DNA of 64,000 nucleotides, taken from the NCBI GenBank assembly GCA_013399695.1, contig VXAU01006171.1:892702-956701 (forward strand), given 5' to 3'. The DNA comes from Formicarius rufipectus (Eukaryota > Chordata > Aves > Passeriformes > Formicariidae). Every line of letters begins with the position of its first letter. Position 1 is the stretch's first letter. The notes beneath the pieces were generated by a model. That model saw only the letters and a list, made by a program, of their open reading frames with translations. It ran no database searches and was not told the origin of the DNA. This document shows positions 39,913 through 52,480 of the stretch, one piece after another. Made by a program: the position numbers and the translations under genes.

Positions 39913-40228
39913 AGGTGGCTGCACAGCCCTCCACCACCCCAGCAGGACAGGGGATGGCACAGGGGCACCCAGCACAGCCCTCCACCACCCCAGCAGGACA
40001 GGGGATGGCACAGGGGCACCCAGCACAGCCCCCCACATCCCCAGCAGGACAGGGGATGGCACAGGGGCACCCAGCACAGCCCTCCACCACCCCAGCAGGA
40101 CAGGGGATGGCACAGGGGCACCCAGCACAGCCCCCCACATCCCCAGCAGGACAGGGGATGGCACAGGGGCACCCAGCACAGCCCTCCACNNNNNNNNNNN
40201 NNNNNNAGGGGCACCCAGCAAAGGTGCA
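39913..40228. repeat. 51-bp minisatellite with assembly gap
   Basis: Units of 51 bp containing CCCCAGCAGGACAGGGGATG and GCACAGGGGCACCCAGCACA. Two unit types, with CCCTCCACCACCCC or CCCCCCACATCCCC, occur in the order A A B A B A. Bases 40190-40206 are N. Since 51 is a multiple of 3 the array stays open in several frames on both strands, giving false long reading frames. Confidence 0.93.
40190..40206. other. 17-base N run
   Basis: Undetermined bases inside the 51-bp array; about one third of a unit, or a collapsed larger stretch. Confidence 1.
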
Positions 40229-41049
40229 GCTCAGCAGCTGCAGGCTCAGTGCCAAGCCCTGGCACACACTGCCCTGCCAGGGATGCAGCAGGACCGGCTG
40301 TGACTGCCCCTGTGAGGGAGGAGCTGTCCCTCCCCCGGGTGGGCACTGCCACCTGCAGCTCCCCCAGCAGCACCAGCACCTGAAACACTCTGGGTTTCAA
40401 CGCAGAGAAAGGTGCCAGCAGCACCATCCCAGCTGCCATCCCTTCTATTCCATTTCTCCCACACTCTCTCCTTCCTTTTTACATCCCCCTCTCCTGTTCC
40501 AGACCTTGCTGTTTCCCCACCCAGCAGTGTCCAACCTTCCAAGCCTTCCTGCCACTCCAAGCCCAGCCACTCCCATTCCCAGTGCCCAGTTTTTCCTCTC
40601 AGAGCACAATGGAAAAACCTGACCAGCCTGAGCTTTTTCTTAAATTCCCATGCGATGGAATCAATTGGAAGTCACATTTAGGTAGTGCATTAATGAGATT
40701 GTTACAAAAGATAATGCAAGACTTGTCCAGACCGGCAACTACCAAGTTTAGAGAGGCTGGAAGGAAATGGAGAAGGGAGTGAAGTATGTCAGAGCCCACC
40801 CAAGACATCATCACCTCCTTTCACATCTAGAAATACAGAACTCAAACATTCCCAGGCAATTCCAGCTTTCCCTTCTGAGGGTTTTCCCACCTTTGGGGGC
40901 ATTAAGTGATGTCATTTTGTCACCTTCAGCCCTGGCACATGAGGACAGCCCAGGAAGCTGCTGAGCTGGCACCCGAAGCTCTTTGTGGTGCCCGTGCTGG
41001 GCAAAGTTGGACACAACCAACCTTGAGGACAACTTCCCACAGAGCCCCA

Positions 41050-41325
41050 CAATGGTTTGGGTGGGAAAGGACCTCAAAGCCCATCCACCCCACCCCTGCC
41101 ACGGGCAGGGACACCTCCCACCAGCCCAGGCTGCTCCAAGCCCCGTCCAACCTGCCCTGGGACACTCCCAGGGATCCAGGGGCAGCCACAGCTTCTCTGC
41201 CCACCCTGTGCCAGGGCCTGCCCACCCTCCCAGCGAGGGATTCCTTCCCAATATCCCATCCAACCCTGCCCTCTGGCACTGGGAAGCCTTTCCCTTGTGC
41301 TGTCCCTTGTCCCACTGTCCCTCCA
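41050..41325 (-). repeat. CR1 LINE 3' fragment, longer copy
   Basis: Reverse-oriented; runs from CAATGGTTTGGGTGGGAAAG past CCTTCCCAATATCCCATCCA to CCCTTGTCCCACTGTCC, so it reaches further 5' in CR1 than its neighbours. Confidence 0.85.
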
Positions 41326-42640
41326 GGTGTCCTCCCTGCTCCTGTCAGGCCAGCTCAGCGTTCTCCTACCTCTGCCATTCCCACTTCCCAATGATCTGGC
41401 AGCACTTCCAGCCCCAGCCAGGCTGGTTGTGCAACCCACCACTCAAGATTTTGAGTTTCCAGATCTCCACTGCCTATTTTAAGCATTTAGTAGAAAGTCT
41501 TCCCCAACTTTTTTTGCAGTTGGAGAAGTCAGGAATCAAATGCTTTGCTGGCAACAAAAAGATGTGTCGTTATTTCGGGTTTTAAACCCAGACTCTACAA
41601 AATGCCAACTGGAGAAAGGTAAGAACCAAGAAAAATTACTCCCCCTCACAAAAATCATACTTTAGGGTGCTCTCAAATGAGGGAAATCTATAAAGATGAA
41701 GATCTTTAAATAAGTCACTTACAAATCCACTGAATATTTAACACCAACACAGTTGTTTCTTCATTACTTGGAAAAATCCAAAGGCCTCTTTGCACAGCAA
41801 TACTGAAAAGAAAATTAGCAATTCCCTGATGAAATTTAGCAGTTTCTCTTCAGACTTCTCTATACTTAGGTACCTGATATTTCCCCAAGGCCAAAGCCTG
41901 CTCACAGAAGAGAATAAATACATCAATAGTATCTTCTCTTTTTATTTTAAAGATTAAAAAGTAGCTGCAATGAAGAAGTCACAAAGCTGGCAATGGCAGG
42001 AATGCTGCAAATAGAGCTCCAGACTTGGTGAAACTGCCCAGCTTTAATACACTCACAAGGATGGTAACACTTCAAAGGAGGAAGAGTTTGTTTATTTAAA
42101 GACAAAATGATCACCTCTCTTGTGCTTACGTGCAATATTTTCATGCAGGAGGCCTAGAGAGTAACACAAAATGCCTGTATGCAATCACAGGCAGCTCTCA
42201 CCTCCTCCGAAGCCCTTGGATCACTCCATCATCTATTTCTACACTCGTTCCTTCTGAGATTTAAAATTAATAGATGACAGCTCAGAGGTTCAAAGAATAA
42301 AGAACAAAAGCAGCTACAGAAAGGTGTTGATTATTAATCATTCCTGCATTTCCAAGCAGAGGGAGATAAAAAGACCCTGATCCTCCTGGAATGACACTGT
42401 GCTGAGCAGACATCCTTTCCTTTCCCACCTGCACTGCTGAGCTTTGCTGGGAGCACAGAGCTCCTCTCAAGCAGAGCTCTGGTCCATCCCCAGCCCTGCT
42501 GGCCCATCATGGAGCTCCATCCACAGCTCCATCCCAGCAGAGCAGCCTGGGGAAGAACCCAGCCAAGTCACACCCTGTGCCACAAACAATCCTGCCATTC
42601 CACACGTGGGGAAAGCTGGAGAAGGGTTGGGATGGAACCC

Positions 42641-42793
42641 AGAGCAGCTGTGGCTGCCCCAGCCCTGGGAGTGTCCCAGCCCACGTCGGACGGGGCTTGG
42701 AGCCCCCTGGGCTGGTGGGAGGTGTCCCTGCCCACGGCAGGGTGGCACTGGGTGGGCTCTGAGGTCCCTTCCCACCCAACCCACTGTGGGGTT
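42641..42793 (+). repeat. CR1 LINE 3' fragment
   Basis: Plus-oriented tail with GGCTGCCCCAGCCCTGGGAG and AGGTGTCCCTGCCCACGGCA; ends near CCCAACCCACTGTGGGG. Confidence 0.85.
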
Positions 42794-43446
42794 TTAGCCC
42801 AGCCCCAGAGATGTGCCAGCAATGCTGTCCCTGTGCAGAGCAGCCCCACTGCTGCTGAGCTCGGGAGGTGACCCAACCCAGCCACGGTGACATCTGTCAC
42901 CTCCCTGCTGGGCAGCTCCAGCCTCCCAAGGCCTCCCAGTGCTTGGCTTTTTAAAGCACAACAAAGGAGGAAAAGCACCCTTGCAACCAACAGTTAACTA
43001 GAGATGTGCACATTTGTGCTCTAAATATATTCGAATTTTTCCTGTTGCAATAACCCCCCTGGATTCCATCTGCAAGACACCAGGGGAACCACCCTCCTGG
43101 ATCAGGGTCATTTCTGCACAGTCCTGCCAGTGGGAATTGCTGCCTCGTTTGTTCAAGCTGCAACAACACAGGAAATCATGTAATTGTTATTAACTTGGGG
43201 CTGAGGTATCAAACCAAAGGGAGACAACTGCAACAGTGATTGCAGAGAGGGAGAATTTACAGACCTGAGGGCTGGATACTGAAGAGCAATGCTTGCTACA
43301 GCAACAATCACTTAAAAGCAATGGCTTTTTGGACATATAATTAATTACCATATGACTCCATATTAGCCTGTTAGTAACTTAAATAAACACAGCACTTTAG
43401 ATGTGCTGAAATTCACTGTGGGAAAAGCTGTCCTTGGAGAATCAAA

Positions 43447-43525
43447 GGAGGATTTGGGTTCAAAGGGACCTTGAAGATCATCTCATTCCATCCCTCTTCC
43501 ACTAGACCTGGCTGCTCCAAGTTGG
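43447..43525 (-). repeat. CR1 LINE 3' remnant
   Basis: Short reverse-oriented remnant: GGGTTCAAAGGGACCTTGAA and TTCCACTAGACCTGGCTGCT. Confidence 0.7.
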
Positions 43526-46500
43526 AGAGGATAACTTCATCCCAGCAAGGAAGAGCAGAGACCTCACCCCTCACCTGGAGGGAAGGATGTTTGTGGTGAG
43601 GCTCTGGACACACTGGGACACCTCAGGGTAAACTCAGAGCCCCAGCACAGACAACTCACATCCCCTCGACATCAATGCCCCCAAAACTGACTTGAGAAAT
43701 ACACCTTTAAGTGAATATCTTTGGTACCAGAGAGCTCAGGATACACCAGTGTTTGTTTTACTTCTCCACGTAACCTCTTTGGTCTCCTTCAAAAAGAAAA
43801 CTGCTACTCGAAGAGAGAGAAATATTTAGACACTGCATATACAGGCAGCTCCAAAAGGAAACATTTGCAGGAAAGACCAGCTGCTTTTTTCTATCTCTGG
43901 GACTGGGGGAAGACACTGCATGAAAACACAAAGCCAGAAGGGAGAGCAACACGAGGAGAAAGGAAAAAACCCAAAAGCCACAGATGCATTTAAATGTAAC
44001 AGATCCCATTTGACATCCAGGGGGCCAGGACAAAGGAAGCCAGAAAAACTCCTTGTCACCACCATGGATATTGTGACTCTGGAGGGGCAAAACACAGGCC
44101 ACAAGAGAGCTGGGAAGGCAGAGAACAGGGAGCTGCAGGGCACAGAATGCACCAGGAAGCATAAAGAACAGCCCAATTTATGGCCACAGTGGGTAACACA
44201 CCAAGAGAAGATACTTCAGAATCATCTCTTTACAAACTGTCAAGACACCAGGAGGAACAAACACCAGGTAGAAGAGAAACCCCTCCCTACTGAGGAGGGA
44301 GGGCAAGAGAAGAGACTGATCCTCACAGGAAGGGCTGAGCCCTGCACACCCCAACTGGGGCCAGCCCAGCACAGCCACTGGTCCCGGTGACCTGCCCTGC
44401 CTGAGCTCAGCTCCATCTCTGCTCCAGCACCACAACAAACCCCGGCCCAGAGACCAACCCAAGGCCATCCCTTCCCTCTCCCACAGCCCTGAAACTCAAC
44501 CTTGACACTCGGCAAGGGTTTGCACTTCCTAGGAAGGCAATTCAGCAAAGCCACGGGCACAGGAATTCCAGAAGCAGTTCCAAGTCCACGTTGGGGTTTG
44601 AGCCTTGGTGCCAGGTTTGAGAGCTGGATCCCTGAGCCGGGGAACCATCCCCTACCTCCCTTTCACAGTTTTCATGCCCAATCTCCCAGCACAGCACTGT
44701 AACACAATGCTCAGGACAGGGACCCTCAAAATCCTGGGGTCTCTTCAGTCTGCTGTTTAACCCAGCAGCAAAACCCAAAGCACAGTCCTTTTCTGGCCAA
44801 ATTGCGTTTTCTTTCAGATGCTGATGCCTCGCATTTCTTTTTCACATTTGCTCCTGTGCTTGTTCCTGCTGTTCTGGATGGAAGCTCCTGCTGCAAAGGG
44901 GGCAGGAGGCAGGGGAAGCCTGGACAGTGTGAGCACAGGAAGAACAAGGAGGATCAAATTTCAAACCCCCCTGGAAGCCTCAGGGTCGACCAGCATGGAA
45001 AGAATAGAGTTGTGCTGTTTGAGCTGACAGGACTGAACAGCATAGTCAGAGTCATTCCTACTTCAGAATGCTCTGTGCATATGTCATTAGAAATAAACCA
45101 CCACAGCATCACACAAAAGGCACATTTTTCAGCTGTTCAATGCAGCAACTTGATTTCCAGCTCTGAAACCACACTTGGCTTTAAGAAAAACCACACTGCC
45201 AAAAAAAGATACAAGGCCTTTAAATAAATATTTGATAATATTATCGAGGTCTAATTTGGAAGAATGGAAGAAATAATAAAAGTGAACTCAGTGCTTCAAT
45301 TTTTCTTGCACTAATGAAGCACTTGGGATCCCTTCCCTGAAATGCTGCTTTGTTCCCTTCTGCCCCAGGTGCCATCCAGCCCAGTGCCTGCTGCAGGGCT
45401 GCCCAGGGCACAGGGCACCCTCCACTCCCCAATCCCCCGATAGCTCATCTCCCCCAGCACTCCACAGTGTCTGTATCCACCCCATTGATTCTCACAGACT
45501 AACCCCACGACTCCCCTCCCCCTGCCCAGGGGGATGCAGAACTGCTCCCTCTCCCAGCAGCATCTCTGGGCTCCTCCGTCCCACAGCTACCAAAATGCCA
45601 CCCTGCTCCGTGACATTCCCAATCATTTCCCTCCTGGTCACTCCATATCCTTCTGGGTCCATGAGGTCCTAAATAAAAAACTTCACTTGAGGCTCTGCCA
45701 GGAAGTAGAACTGGAAAAAATAATCCCTCTGTCTTTTGGCAATGGTGCTTTTTATGTATTCCAAGGCTGCAATTGCACACTTTGTCACAGCACAGCCTCA
45801 ACAACCCCTACCCAACCTGTGATTCCTACAGCCCCTGGATCCTTCCCATGGACCTGCCCGGTGCCCATCCTCCTCCTCCTCCTCCCGGAGGCAGCCAACT
45901 CAGAGTGGACCTGAGTGAATTCCCCAGGTGGAACCTCCTCTGGAGAGCCTGCAGAGCACAGCCAGCTGTGGGGGATGCCCCGAGCAGATGTGCTGCAGAC
46001 ACCCAGTGCCACGAGGGGTGAGCTGCCACAGATGCTCACACTTCCCCAAACCGGCTGAGGAAATCCAAGATAAATGCAAAGAGCCCAGAGCTGCCCAGTT
46101 CCAGAAGAATCCCCCTGGAGCTGAGCAGAGCAGGGTCCTGCTGCCCAACTGTGCTGCACTCCCAGGCAGCCCCAGCACAGCACGTGTGTTCTGAGCCCTG
46201 CTTCCTGCTCCCAGGCTTGGCTCCAGCCTCCCTCCTCACTTGCTTTGGCCTCTCCCTACTTTAAACAGTCCCCATCCTTTTGGCAGAGGACCAGAGATGC
46301 TCCTGCTGAGGCCCGTCAATGATGCAGCTCAATCTGCCCAAGTTCTCTCCATCCCCACTTCCCTCCTGGGGAACAGAGCAAAGGCCAATAAATGAGGCAG
46401 ATAAGTGAGGGGTGGGCAGCACAGGGCACCGGGGGCTGCTCTTTATGCCCTTCAGTGGGCACAGCGTGCTGCCAGGGCACACACAGACACGGGTGGTGCC

Positions 46501-46699
46501 ACGCTCTGCCTCTGCAGTAGCACCCAAAGAGCCCCCCCCTTCCCCAGGGCACAGCAGCCCGGGGTGCCAGCGCTGCAGGGACACCACCCACGGCTGGCAG
46601 GGCAAAAAGCAGAGGGGAAAGAGCCGCTGAGGTGGTAAAACAGCCCCTCTAGGGAGGGCTGAAGAGCTGAGTGCTACCAAAGAAGGGCAGGAGCCACAG

Positions 46700-46840
46700 G
46701 CACATGGGGACAGACGGACAGGCAGCACCCCACGGGGGGACAGGCAGCTCCCCCCAGGGGGCACAGGCAGGCAGATCCCCCCAAGGGGACAGGCAGGCAG
46801 CACCCTCCTCAGGGGGACAGGCAGGGCAGGCAGCCCCTGC
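46700..46840. repeat. Degenerate GC-rich minisatellite
   Basis: Repeats of GGGGACAGGCAGGCAGCACC type spaced about 30-40 bp, strongly C/G-rich. Confidence 0.75.
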
Positions 46841-47794
46841 CAGCAGAGGCTGGAGCTGTGTGTCCTGCAGGCAGGGGGGCTCCGGGCACTGCTGTCTCTG
46901 CAAACAGTCACCCCCAGAGGGGGCACCCCCAGCACTTGGCACAGAGACACAGGCAAACCCTGGGCATGCACCCTCTGCCCACAGGGGCACGTTCCACCTC
47001 CTGCACACCCCAGAGCTGCTCCACTGCTCCTTCTCCTCTCCAGAGTGGCTTTGTCCTTCTCCTCTCTTTTTTAAATGCACGGATGCAATTCCATTTCTTT
47101 TCTCCTGCTCTCCTCCTTTGCTGTCCTGCAGAGCAAAGGCAGCAGAGCACGCTGCCATCCAGTCATCCATCTCCCAGGGCTGTTCCAGGCAGGCTCCAAG
47201 TGGGAGCCTTCTGCAGAAATAAGCACTGGGAACTCAGGGTCTGTTCTCCAACAGGCAGAGCAGCTTCTCTGTCTCCTCAGCTCACCCCCACTGATGATAC
47301 CCTGTAATGGGGATAGTAAGAGCCCACAGGAACACCGGCACTTCACAGGATAAATCAAGGAGGTAAAACACACCCCCAGAGAAAGCCACTGCTTTCATTT
47401 CACTCCTTGTCCAGAGAAGTTTGGGTGCTGTAACTGCACATGGCAATGCCTCCCTTACAGCCCTGAAATCCCCGAGACAGAAACAACCAGAAAAACACTC
47501 TCATGCTGATCCTACAGAAAGCAACTGACCCCAAAGCTTCTCATCCTTCTGCTGCAGGAGCCAAAGGAAGGGCTCACCTGCCCCACAGCTGCCCCACCTT
47601 GGCACTCTTGGGCTTTCCAGCCTGCACTCCCTCCCTGCAGCAGTCAGAGCATCCAGCTGTGGCCCATCCTGAATTCCACTTGTTTCCTAACCTGATTTAC
47701 CTTCAAACCCACAATATTCATCAGGCGCTGAACTTCAAAGCCCCTTAATTGCTGCCTTCTCACGGCTGCATGGACCAACAGCTCCATCCTTCCC

Positions 47795-47810
47795 AGTGCC
47801 CTCTGCTGCC
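47795..47810 (-). promoter_or_regulatory. CTCF-like motif
   Basis: The minus strand reads GGCAGCAGAGGGCACT; all of the core but the first C matches the common CTCF form. It is in the 27-kb 5' intron. Confidence 0.35.
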
Positions 47811-50800
47811 TGCTGCAGAGAGAGGAGCAGATGTGTGCATTGCTGTGCCCTCGGACACTCCCAGCTGGGAGAACTTCCCAGTGTGCTGAATCAGCTGGGA
47901 AACAGGAGGGGAAAAGTGATGATCAAACCTTTACCCATCCCTGCAGCACTGATCACGTTATCCCTTAATTGCTCCTCGTGGTGGAAGCCCTTGGAATACA
48001 ACAAGGGTGCAACAAACAGGCAGCTGGGTTGGCAGAAAGGACAGTGCCCTTCTGGTCCTCAGGGCATGGCCACTGTCACCCCCACACACCTCCACACCTG
48101 GGCCTGGGTCTGGAAAGACAAGGGAAAATAACTGCATTAAACTGCTTTGTGCTACAGGCATTTAAAAACGGTCCTTTCCCATGAAGAGCAAGAATTAGGT
48201 ATTTTCCCTGGTTTAAGCCACCTTTCAGGCTGCCTTACTGCTGCAGTGAGACCCCATCAGTCAGTGAGAGAGGGAACTGGAATCAGCAGTGATGGATGGG
48301 CTGGGGAGAGCTATGAAATAACACCAGCTGCATCCCCCAGTGCATCCCACACTCACAGCCACCCCGAGGCAGCAAAGACAGTCGCCCTGGCTCACAAATC
48401 CCACCTCTGCCAGCAGCCTCAGAGCAGGAAGAACCTTCCAACTTCAGAAAAATGCACTGAGGTCCTCCTGTAACATTGTCTGCTCCTGTCCCTCCCCTTC
48501 CTTCATTTGTTTCAATCACTGTCTTTATTTCCAATTACTATTTGTCTCATAATTGCATTAAACCTGTTTTCTGGTTGTGCCAGGCAGTCCAGCTTCCACG
48601 TCCAGCTCTGTATCAGCTCTATGCCTTGACTTCCAGGATTCCAGGTCTCACCCCAACTGAACCAGGTGCCAGCCTGACCCTCCTTTTCGGCACAAACCCC
48701 TGCCCTTGAGAAGCAGCAGAAGCAATTACAAACCCTGACTGCACCCCAGAGATGTGGTCACATCCACGTGCAGCTGCTGCTCTGCAGGGCAGGAGGTGGA
48801 AGCCCCTGGTGAGGAGATGCTGGGACAGCCTGGACTGGTGACCCGTGGTCGAGGCAGCCCCACTCCCATGTGGTGCCACGGACCAAGTCCCACCTCCAAG
48901 ACAAGCCCCAATCCCTGCTGGCCCCACAGGAGAGGGGGAGCATCCCAAACCCTCCTGCACCTCCTGGCTGGAGGACAAGGCTGCCCTTGGAGGACAAGGC
49001 TGCACTGAAAATACCATTTTCCTCATCTCCTGGCCTGCACTGCCAGGCCATGGGGCTTTGCCCTCATATTTGAGGCAAAGAGAAGTGCTGATTTTGACTT
49101 TGGTTGCCTTTCATGCTGAAACATTTTCAGCTTAATCTCTTTCATTGGCAGCCACCAAAGTCAGATGCTTAAACCTCTCCCCACAACAATTTCAACACAT
49201 GCCTCTGGAGAAGATGACCAACCCCTCAAACAATAAACTAGACAGGAGTTGTGGCAGAGGGATTGCAAGAGTTCTTCGTGTTAGAGAGGGTCAGAAGACA
49301 GACTCAGAAATAAAGACTATTTTGGCAAATGCCAAATGAAACCCAGACACTGGTGCTGTCACCGTGGAAAGGGCTAATTGTCCTGATTAAATATCTGGAA
49401 CTCATTCAGAGATAAGTGGCACAAGCACAACAAAAACTGCCCTCGAAATACCCGAGGACATGGACCTTATGTGAAACAAAAATCTACATGACAAAGATGA
49501 GAAAAGCTGATTATTTGTCATTTTTTGAGCTTTTAGAGCTAGATGAGCACTTGGGACTTTGCCTTTTCCTAAGTGACCACTCGTGGTATGCAGAGGGAGC
49601 CACTGGAAGCAGTGGGGTAAATTTTGTCTGGATTTTTAAAAGGTGAACTTCAAGATCCCAACCTTGTCTTCCCTTTGCCCACTGAAAATATTCCAGATGT
49701 CTGCTACTTTTCCATTCAAATCCACAGACTGCACATGAGGTATTTCCAGAACAAAGCCATTATTCTCCTACTGAAGATCAGGGCACCAACAACACTACAC
49801 ATGAAGTTAAATGAAGAACTTTTTAAAGAAGGATTATGAGATTCATCAAAGAGCAGTGCCTGGTACAAACTCATCTGCAGGGAATTAAATTCCCATAAAC
49901 TTCAGCTGCAGTAGGAACACAACTGTTAATGACCTGGAGTGGCCTCTGCTGCTTCCACTGGGCAAGCTTTCCCCTCCTGGTCATTCAGAAATCCTTGAGG
50001 CCCTTTCTGAGGTGGAGCCACCACAAGTGTGGTTTAAAATGTCACAGAACCTCAAGGTTTGAAGAGGACCAGACGAGCTGCTCGAGGGAAGTGCTGCAGA
50101 ACCACGAGCACTGCAAAGAGCTGGAGCCAAAATGCTTCAGTGGCCCTGTGGAACCATCCCCTTCCCTTCCCAAGGCCAGGCTGAGGCTGGAGCTGTGCTG
50201 GCAGCTCAGAGCACACGTTCTGCAGGGCAAGGGCTCAGCAGGGACCTCGTCCTCCAGCCCTGCACCTGCTCTGCTGCAAACGCTGCCAAACACTGTCACT
50301 GCCATGCACATTATCTCCACCACTGGGACATAACACCTCTTTGAAGCTGTCATCAGCCAGCCCCCGCTCTCAGACGTGGTGTCCCACGTCTGAGGACACC
50401 AGTGGCCACTGAAACACAAAGCTGTCAGCCCTCACTCAACTGACTGGCTTCAAACACTCCAGAGAACAAGTTTGCTTTGTCAAACATGCCCATGTGGGAC
50501 TTTCACTAATAAATACACCCAAACAGCTGCCGAGTGGAAGCCTTAAGCCATATGCCTGTTCTGTGTACAGATCAACTCTGGTTTTCTTACTAAAAATGTT
50601 TAAATGGAACTGCTGATATACCCACTGTGATGGAGCAGATGGATCCTTCAGTGCAGCAACAGAACACCCTTTTGGAATCTCATGAAGGAACTACCCCTGC
50701 AGTCTCCATTGTGAAGGCCTGGTAGATTAAAGAGGAGAATTTTCAGAAGTCATGAGAAAAGGGTAACAAAAATGGGCCAGAATGATAGCAATGAGATGCC

Positions 50801-50812
50801 AGAAAGAGTATC

Positions 50813-50952
50813 ATGAAATCACATAATGGTTTGTGTTGGAAGGGACATTGAAGCCCATCCAGCGCCACCCCCTGCCATGGGCAGGGACACCTTCCACTAA
50901 ACCAGGATGCTCCAAGCTCTGTCCAACCTGGCCTTGGGCACTTCCAGGGATA
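50813..50952 (-). repeat. CR1 LINE 3' fragment
   Basis: Reverse-oriented tail, TGGTTTGTGTTGGAAGGGAC through CTTGGGCACTTCCAGGGAT. Confidence 0.85.
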
Positions 50953-52126
50953 TATCCCATCACACTCTTCCTGGATACCTCTTGGTATGCTGGATTTCCA
51001 CTTCCTAATGCATGGAAGTGGCAGAGGAGCACTTGGTTTATCAAACCTGACTCAGTCACCCCATAACTGACCAGTACGTTGCATTTACAAAAAGACCACA
51101 AGGAGAGGCAGTAGAAAAGGGATTATCATTGCTCAGGTACAATTTCCCATGAAATTCCACCACTACAGCCAGCCCTGCACTGCCAACCTGCTGCTCTCTT
51201 GGGGATAAGACCAACAGGAAAACCCTCAACCTCCATCAGCACAGTCACCCAGAGTGAACTGGAGGAAAACCCCAACTCATGGGAAGGGACAACACCCCCA
51301 GAACCTGGGTGTCCACACACACAAGCCCAGCTGGCCAGCTCACCAGCATGTTCCAGGTAAAGCAGCATTCCTAAACCGACAAATTCCTTGTGAGGGCTGG
51401 ATTAAAAACTTGCAAATGACTTGTGAAGCAGTGACAGTGCTCTGCACATCCTTGGAGGCCACAGGGTGGATGAGCATCCCTGGCTGGCACAGCACACAAA
51501 CAGGGACTGCCAAGGAACTCCAGGGCACCCAAAAAAGGCCACCAAGGCACCTGCTGGCTCTGCCACCTCTCCCCACGCCACAGAGGACACCAACTCGTCT
51601 CTCTTCAGGAGCTCCACCCTTCCCAAGGTGCCACCACAGCCCTTCCCCAAGGCAGGCTCCATGCCTGCCAGCTCCTTGGTGTGCCACCCTCCCCCAGGCT
51701 CCAGCACGGCCCCAGAGCAGCTGCCTCTGCCCACTCCACCCCACGCTCTCCTCCATGGCAACACTGCTCTGCACCACCAGGGAAATGCAGAGACAAGGCA
51801 TCGCTGCTGTGCCCCCAGCTCCAGCACCACCCAGGCACCGGGCACCACCGCACAGCAGCTGGGCCACGTGCCCCACTTCCAGCCAAGGGGCTGGACTGGC
51901 TCCAGGTGACCCCAAAATGCCCAGCCTGGCAGCTGGGTGTGCCACAGACTCACAGGCATAGAAAACCCACAGAGGGCTCTGCCTGCCCAAGCTCCATCCC
52001 TGTTCCAGCAGCCCTGCAAGTCCCCGTGTCTCGTGCCAAGGTTATCCCACCGAACACGCTCCTCCTCCAGCCACCACCTCCAGCCTGTCCTTGCCTCCTG
52101 TTCCCACCAGCCTCCAGCTCCTGTGC

Positions 52127-52480
52127 CCTGACCAGGGACAAGCAGGTCACTGCAGCCCACCACACTCACCTGGCTCCTCCTGCGCCCTGAACAGGGACAA
52201 GGATGTCACTGCAGCCCACCACACTCACCTGGCTCCTCCTGAACATGGACAAGGATGTCACTGCAGCCCAGCCACACTCAGCATTCACCTGGGCTCCTCC
52301 TCAACATGGACAAGGATGTCACTGCAGCCCACCACACTCAACACTCACCTGGGCTCCTCCTGAACATGGACAAGGATGTCACTGCAGCCCAGCCACACTC
52401 ACCTGAGCTCCTCCTGAACATGGACAAGAAGGTCACTGCAGCCCACCACACTCAGCACTCACCTGGCTCCCTCCTGCACC
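52127..52480. repeat. 52-61 bp tandem array
   Basis: Six units containing GGACAAGGATGTCACTGCAG, CCCACCACACTCACCTGG and CTCCTCCTGAACAT. Spacings between the CACTGCAGCCCA cores are 59, 52, 61, 60 and 54 bp. Confidence 0.92.

Noticed and set aside
51254..52190. Proline-rich plus-strand frames up to 235 codons and minus frames up to 255 codons
   Set aside because: Stop-poor because of GC-rich composition in an intron; frames are open on both strands together and lack any recognisable domain.
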